Source: Ignavibacteriales bacterium (lineage in GTDB: Bacteria; Bacteroidota; Ignavibacteria; Ignavibacteriales; Melioribacteraceae). Taken from it: 8,285 nucleotides of DNA. The stretch is from positions 1 to 8,285 of the forward strand of contig QYQI01000136.1 in the NCBI GenBank assembly GCA_007280825.1, given 5' to 3'. Below the pieces are notes generated by a model. It worked only from the letters and a program-made list of their open reading frames with translations, was not told where the DNA came from and made no database searches. Position 1 is the stretch's first letter. The number at the start of each line of letters is the position of its first letter. The translations under genes and the position numbers were made by a program. Positions 5,215-8,285 of this stretch are shown here, piece after piece.

Positions 5215-7395
5215 ATGAAAAAATTATTATCTCTTCAAAAATTATCAATTGTTTCTTTGCTATTTGTTTTTGTCTTTGCGTTTCAATTAAGCGCACAAGT
5301 CATTAATCAAGATACGGTCAAATCACAAAAACTTGATACCGGAAAAATGTGGACGTTCGAGTTTCCTCCATTTGATTATTTAGAAAAAACTTATGGTTTT
5401 AAGGCAACTCAAGAATGGTTTGATGATGTTCGCTTATCAGCACTTCGTATTCCCGGATGTACCGCATCATTTGTTTCTGAAGACGGTTTGATTATGACGA
5501 ACAATCATTGTTCACGAGGTACAAGAAGACAGATCCAAAAAGAAGGCGAAGACCTTGCTGCTACCGCTTTTTTTGCACCGACATTAGCTGATGAAAGAAA
5601 AGTACCAAACTACACTGCGGAACAATTAGTAATGCTCAAGGATGTTACAAAAGAAGTTTTATCTGCTCTACAAAACGGAAAAAATGAACAAGAAAAAATT
5701 GCTCTTCGCGATGAGAAGATGAAAGAACTAAAAGATCAATATGAAAAAGAAACTAAATTAAAATGTGATGTAATTTCTTACTACAACGGAAGTTTATTCT
5801 TTGTACAAGGATTCAAAACTTATACTGATATTCGTTTAGTATTCCAACCTGAAGAACAAATTGCTTCGTACGGCGGCGATCCTGATAATTTTACTTATCC
5901 TCGATATGATCTTGATTGCACTTTCTTAAGAATCTATGGTGATGACGGCAAACCAATTAAATCCGAACATTATTTTAAGTGGAGCCAAAACGGTGCTGCT
6001 AACGGAGAATTAGTTTTTACAGTTGGAAATCCGGGTTCCACAAATAGATTGAGAACCGTAGCTCAATTGGAATATTTGCGCGACATTCAATACAGAAACA
6101 GTGCTTACTTATCGGATAATGTTTACAATCGTCTGGAACAACTAAAATCTGTTAATCCAAAAAATGCAGATGAATATGAAAGAGCACGTTTAGCATTCAG
6201 CAACGGATGGAAAAGCACAGTTAATACTTATAAAGCATTGAATGATCCTTACCTATTAGCTCGTAAAAAAGATTTTGAAAAGAAACTTCAAAAAGTTGTT
6301 TTTAATGATCCGGAACTAAATAAACAATACGGACATGTTTGGAAGACAATTGAAACTACACGAAACGAACTTAGAAAAATTGAACCAAAGCTGGCAGGTT
6401 ATTCCGTTAATCCTCAATATTTTTCGCGTTACTTACAAATAGGAAATGCTCTCGTTTCATATGCAAAATATCAAATGCTTCCTGAAGAAAAGAAGAAAGA
6501 ATTAGAAGCTCAAAGACAAAGAGCAGGTGGATTTGGCGGCGGACAGAGAGGTGGCGGAAATCAACAACAGGGATTTAGAGATAACCTATATCCGGATAAT
6601 TTTGACAACTTACTCGAAGAAGCAAAACTCGAAATCAATATTGATTATATAACGATGAATCTTGGCAAGAACGATGTTGCTGTGGTAAAAAACTTTGGTA
6701 ACAAAGCAGGAAAAGATGTTGCAAAAAGTTTGATCGCAAAATCACTTTTCAAAGATAAAGCTGCAGTACAAGAACTTTTCAAGAAAACTCCTGAAGAAAT
6801 CTTAGCACTCGAAGATCCCTTCATACAATTCTACGCTAAGAATTATGATCAGCTTGAACCGTTGAGAACTCAACAAAAAGAAATTATGGATACTGAAAAT
6901 ATTGCATTCGGATTGCTCGGACAAATTCTTTACAAGACATACGGAACATCCATTACTCCCGATGCTAACAGAACTTTAAGATTGAGCGATGGTCTGATGA
7001 AAGGTTATGAATACAATGGAACAACAGCGCCAATTAAAGCTACCTTCTTCGGAATGTATGATAGATTTTACGGCTTCGAAGGAAAATATCCTTTCAACTT
7101 ACCTGATAGATGGAAAACAATTCCTAAAGATCTTGATCTATCAACACCTGTAGATTTTGTTGCAACAAATGATATCGTTGGCGGTAACTCCGGAAGCGCT
7201 GTGATCAACAAAAGCGCAGAAGTTATTGGACTTGCTTTTGACGGCAACATAGAAAGTTTGCAAGGCAACTTTATTTATTTACCGACGTTCAATAGAACAG
7301 TAGCTGTTGATTCGAAAGGAATGTATGAAGCAATTAAGAAAGTTTATAAATTTGACCGTCTTGCAGATGAATTAAAAGAAGGAAAAATGAAATAA
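5215..7395 (+). CDS. S46 family dipeptidyl peptidase (DPP7-like)
   Basis: A periplasmic or secreted serine exopeptidase that removes dipeptides from the N-terminus of peptides. The 726 residues match the family length. A signal peptide covers 1-27 (LSIVSLLFVFVFAFQLSA, cleavage before Q28). The chymotrypsin-like catalytic triad is visible: His98 in TNNHC (95-99), Asp234 in the segment after GGDPDNFTYPR (220-230), and Ser659 in GGNSGS (656-661). Between them lies the helical domain characteristic of S46 (about 290-570). Eighteen residues after the serine, in FDG (675-677), stands Gly677, where DPP11 enzymes have Arg that selects acidic P1 residues. Gly points to DPP7-type preference for hydrophobic P1. 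A glycine/glutamine-rich stretch (438-452) interrupts the helical domain. It is a single-gene unit with its own terminator, probably feeding peptide-based nutrition. Confidence 0.95.
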   Translation: MKKLLSLQKLSIVSLLFVFVFAFQLSAQVINQDTVKSQKLDTGKMWTFEFPPFDYLEKTYGFKATQEWFDDVRLSALRIPGCTASFVSEDGLIMTNNHCSRGTRRQIQKEGEDLAATAFFAPTLADERKVPNYTAEQLVMLKDVTKEVLSALQNGKNEQEKIALRDEKMKELKDQYEKETKLKCDVISYYNGSLFFVQGFKTYTDIRLVFQPEEQIASYGGDPDNFTYPRYDLDCTFLRIYGDDGKPIKSEHYFKWSQNGAANGELVFTVGNPGSTNRLRTVAQLEYLRDIQYRNSAYLSDNVYNRLEQLKSVNPKNADEYERARLAFSNGWKSTVNTYKALNDPYLLARKKDFEKKLQKVVFNDPELNKQYGHVWKTIETTRNELRKIEPKLAGYSVNPQYFSRYLQIGNALVSYAKYQMLPEEKKKELEAQRQRAGGFGGGQRGGGNQQQGFRDNLYPDNFDNLLEEAKLEINIDYITMNLGKNDVAVVKNFGNKAGKDVAKSLIAKSLFKDKAAVQELFKKTPEEILALEDPFIQFYAKNYDQLEPLRTQQKEIMDTENIAFGLLGQILYKTYGTSITPDANRTLRLSDGLMKGYEYNGTTAPIKATFFGMYDRFYGFEGKYPFNLPDRWKTIPKDLDLSTPVDFVATNDIVGGNSGSAVINKSAEVIGLAFDGNIESLQGNFIYLPTFNRTVAVDSKGMYEAIKKVYKFDRLADELKEGKMK

Positions 7396-7410
7396 TAAAA
7401 GTTAAATTTT

Positions 7411-7447
7411 AGAAACCCAATTTCTTTAAGAAATTGGGTTTCTTTAT
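7411..7447 (+). terminator. Strong rho-independent terminator after the S46 peptidase
   Basis: AGAAACCCAATTTCTT (7411-7426) and AAGAAATTGGGTTTCT (7428-7443) are perfect 16-bp complements around one base, followed by TTTATTAT. It begins 15 bases after the stop codon. The hairpin is symmetric, but the minus strand is not known to be transcribed here. Confidence 0.9.
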
Positions 7448-7506
7448 TATAAAACTTTTTTAATAGTTTTCACTTGTTATTTGGGAGAGAAAAAGAAAGG
7501 GAATTA

Positions 7507-7704
7507 ATGCAATCCGATGTAACCGTCACTTCACCGTGCAATAATCATTGTATTATTAATGCTACTAATAATTATTGCGATGGATGTTTTAGGACGATAG
7601 AAGAAATTGTTCATTGGTCAGTTTATTCCGATGAAGAAAAAAAGCAAGTATTGCAGAAGGTTGAAAGAAGAAAAGTATCTTTAACGAAAGAAAATAAAAA
7701 TTAA
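7507..7704 (+). CDS. DUF1289 domain-containing small zinc-binding protein
   Basis: A 65-residue cytosolic protein. ATG at 7507 is chosen since AGGG (7498-7501) lies 5 bases upstream; a TTG at 7474 would add 11 charged residues over that ribosome site. The DUF1289 signature is clear: SPC-x3-C (C11, C15), x8, C24-DG-C27, then RT (29-30), EEI (32-34) and W37, with a basic C-terminal tail containing RR (50-51). The four cysteines probably hold one metal ion. The family's molecular function is unknown and it is usually encoded as a small stand-alone protein, as here. It lies between the S46 terminator and a convergent ATP-grasp gene whose stop is only 14 bases away. Confidence 0.9.
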   Translation: MQSDVTVTSPCNNHCIINATNNYCDGCFRTIEEIVHWSVYSDEEKKQVLQKVERRKVSLTKENKN

Positions 7705-7718
7705 ATTTTGTTACGCAA

Positions 7719-8285
7719 CTAACTTTTTGCAGAACGCTGATTACCGGCAGCAGATAACTTTCTCTCGTAAGCAAAATCAACAATCATCTTCAAAGTTTTC
7801 TTATAAGAATATCCGGCATGTTTTGCCGAACGCATAAATCCTGCACCTTCCTGCAAATCGGGATTTGGATTTACTTCCAGCACATAAAGTTTGTTATCTT
7901 CTTTTGAAAGACGCATATCAACACGTGCATAATCACGGCATCCTACAGTACGAAAACATTGCAGCGCCATACTTTCAGCTTCGGCGCGGGTTTTATCAGG
8001 TAATTGTGCCGGGCAGATCGGAATTGTTTTATGGTATGCCTCATGCTGAGGATCCCACTTAGCCTGAAAACTTACTATCGGATGTAAATTATCCGGCATA
8101 TTTGAAAAATCAATTTCACTAATCGGAAGAACTTTAGGATCTTTATCACCAAAAACTGCAACGTTTAATTCTCTGCCGAGTATAAATTCTTCTACGAGAG
8201 CAGCTTGATTGAAAGAATTGAAAACATATTCAACCCGCTTCTTTAGTGTATCTACATTATTTACAATTGAATCGTTATCAATTCC
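7719..8285 (-). CDS. D-alanine-D-alanine ligase-like ATP-grasp protein, C-terminal part
   Basis: The frame is open from the window edge to TAG at 7719-7721; the visible 188 residues are the C-terminal ATP-grasp portion and the N-terminus lies outside. Numbered from the edge, VEEFI (31-35) and GRELNVAV (37-44) are the nucleotide-binding strand and the region after it, RVD (121-123) gives Mg ligand Asp123, and LEVNPNPDL (136-144) gives Glu137 and Asn139. This pattern is that of Ddl and its paralogues, which join a carboxylate to an amine using ATP. CRDYARVD replaces the common ARxD context, and a CPAQLP segment (91-96) is present. It may be a Ddl paralogue acting on another amino acid or peptide rather than the essential cell-wall ligase. 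An internal ATG at 8099 is not the start. Confidence 0.9.
   Translation of the reverse strand, partial: GIDNDSIVNNVDTLKKRVEYVFNSFNQAALVEEFILGRELNVAVFGDKDPKVLPISEIDFSNMPDNLHPIVSFQAKWDPQHEAYHKTIPICPAQLPDKTRAEAESMALQCFRTVGCRDYARVDMRLSKEDNKLYVLEVNPNPDLQEGAGFMRSAKHAGYSYKKTLKMIVDFAYERKLSAAGNQRSAKS

Noticed and set aside
7865..8062. 65-codon plus-strand frame
   Set aside because: It is antisense to the ATP-grasp gene, whose motifs are clear on the other strand.

Overview
This AT-rich window carries eight complete genes, two genes cut by its edges, and a block of intergenic repeats. The gene set and low G+C suggest a Bacteroidota/Chlorobiota-group bacterium, most like an Ignavibacteria-type genome. 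It includes a secreted S46 dipeptidyl peptidase, an exported YceI protein, a ManB-type phosphohexomutase, a PLP class V aminotransferase and a D-Ala-D-Ala-ligase-like ATP-grasp enzyme. Clear GGAG/AGGAGG ribosome sites precede most starts, which argues against the classical Bacteroidia, where such sites are weak. The taxonomy is inference from style, not a database result.

Layout: 1-109 (-) is a possible cut-off gene with a hydrophobic N-terminus. 110-576 is noncoding and holds a 77-bp nested inverted repeat (235-311) followed by a cluster of REP-like hairpins (361-485). 577-1731 (+) is a class V aminotransferase interrupted in a surface loop by a GC-rich palindromic insert. On the minus strand, 2092-3438 encodes phosphomannomutase/phosphoglucomutase, followed by an unrecognised 72-residue protein (1802-2020). 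3585-3893 (+) is a 102-codon double zinc-ribbon gene with a perfect ribosome site but an ATC in the start position, so conventional gene finding would miss it. 4029-4610 and 4610-5059 (+) form a tight yceI-marR operon closed by a terminator; the upstream region has an inverted repeat over a possible -10 box. 5215-7395 (+) is an S46 peptidase with its own candidate promoter and strong terminator. 7507-7704 (+) is a DUF1289 zinc protein. 7719-8285 (-) is the C-terminal part of an ATP-grasp ligase that runs off the window.

Most genes look like housekeeping or periplasmic functions: sugar-phosphate metabolism, periplasmic peptide breakdown and a lipid-binding periplasmic protein under probable MarR control. 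No defence system, phage or CRISPR array is visible. The least ordinary signals are the ATC-start zinc protein, the palindromic insert inside the aminotransferase reading frame, and the repeat cluster.
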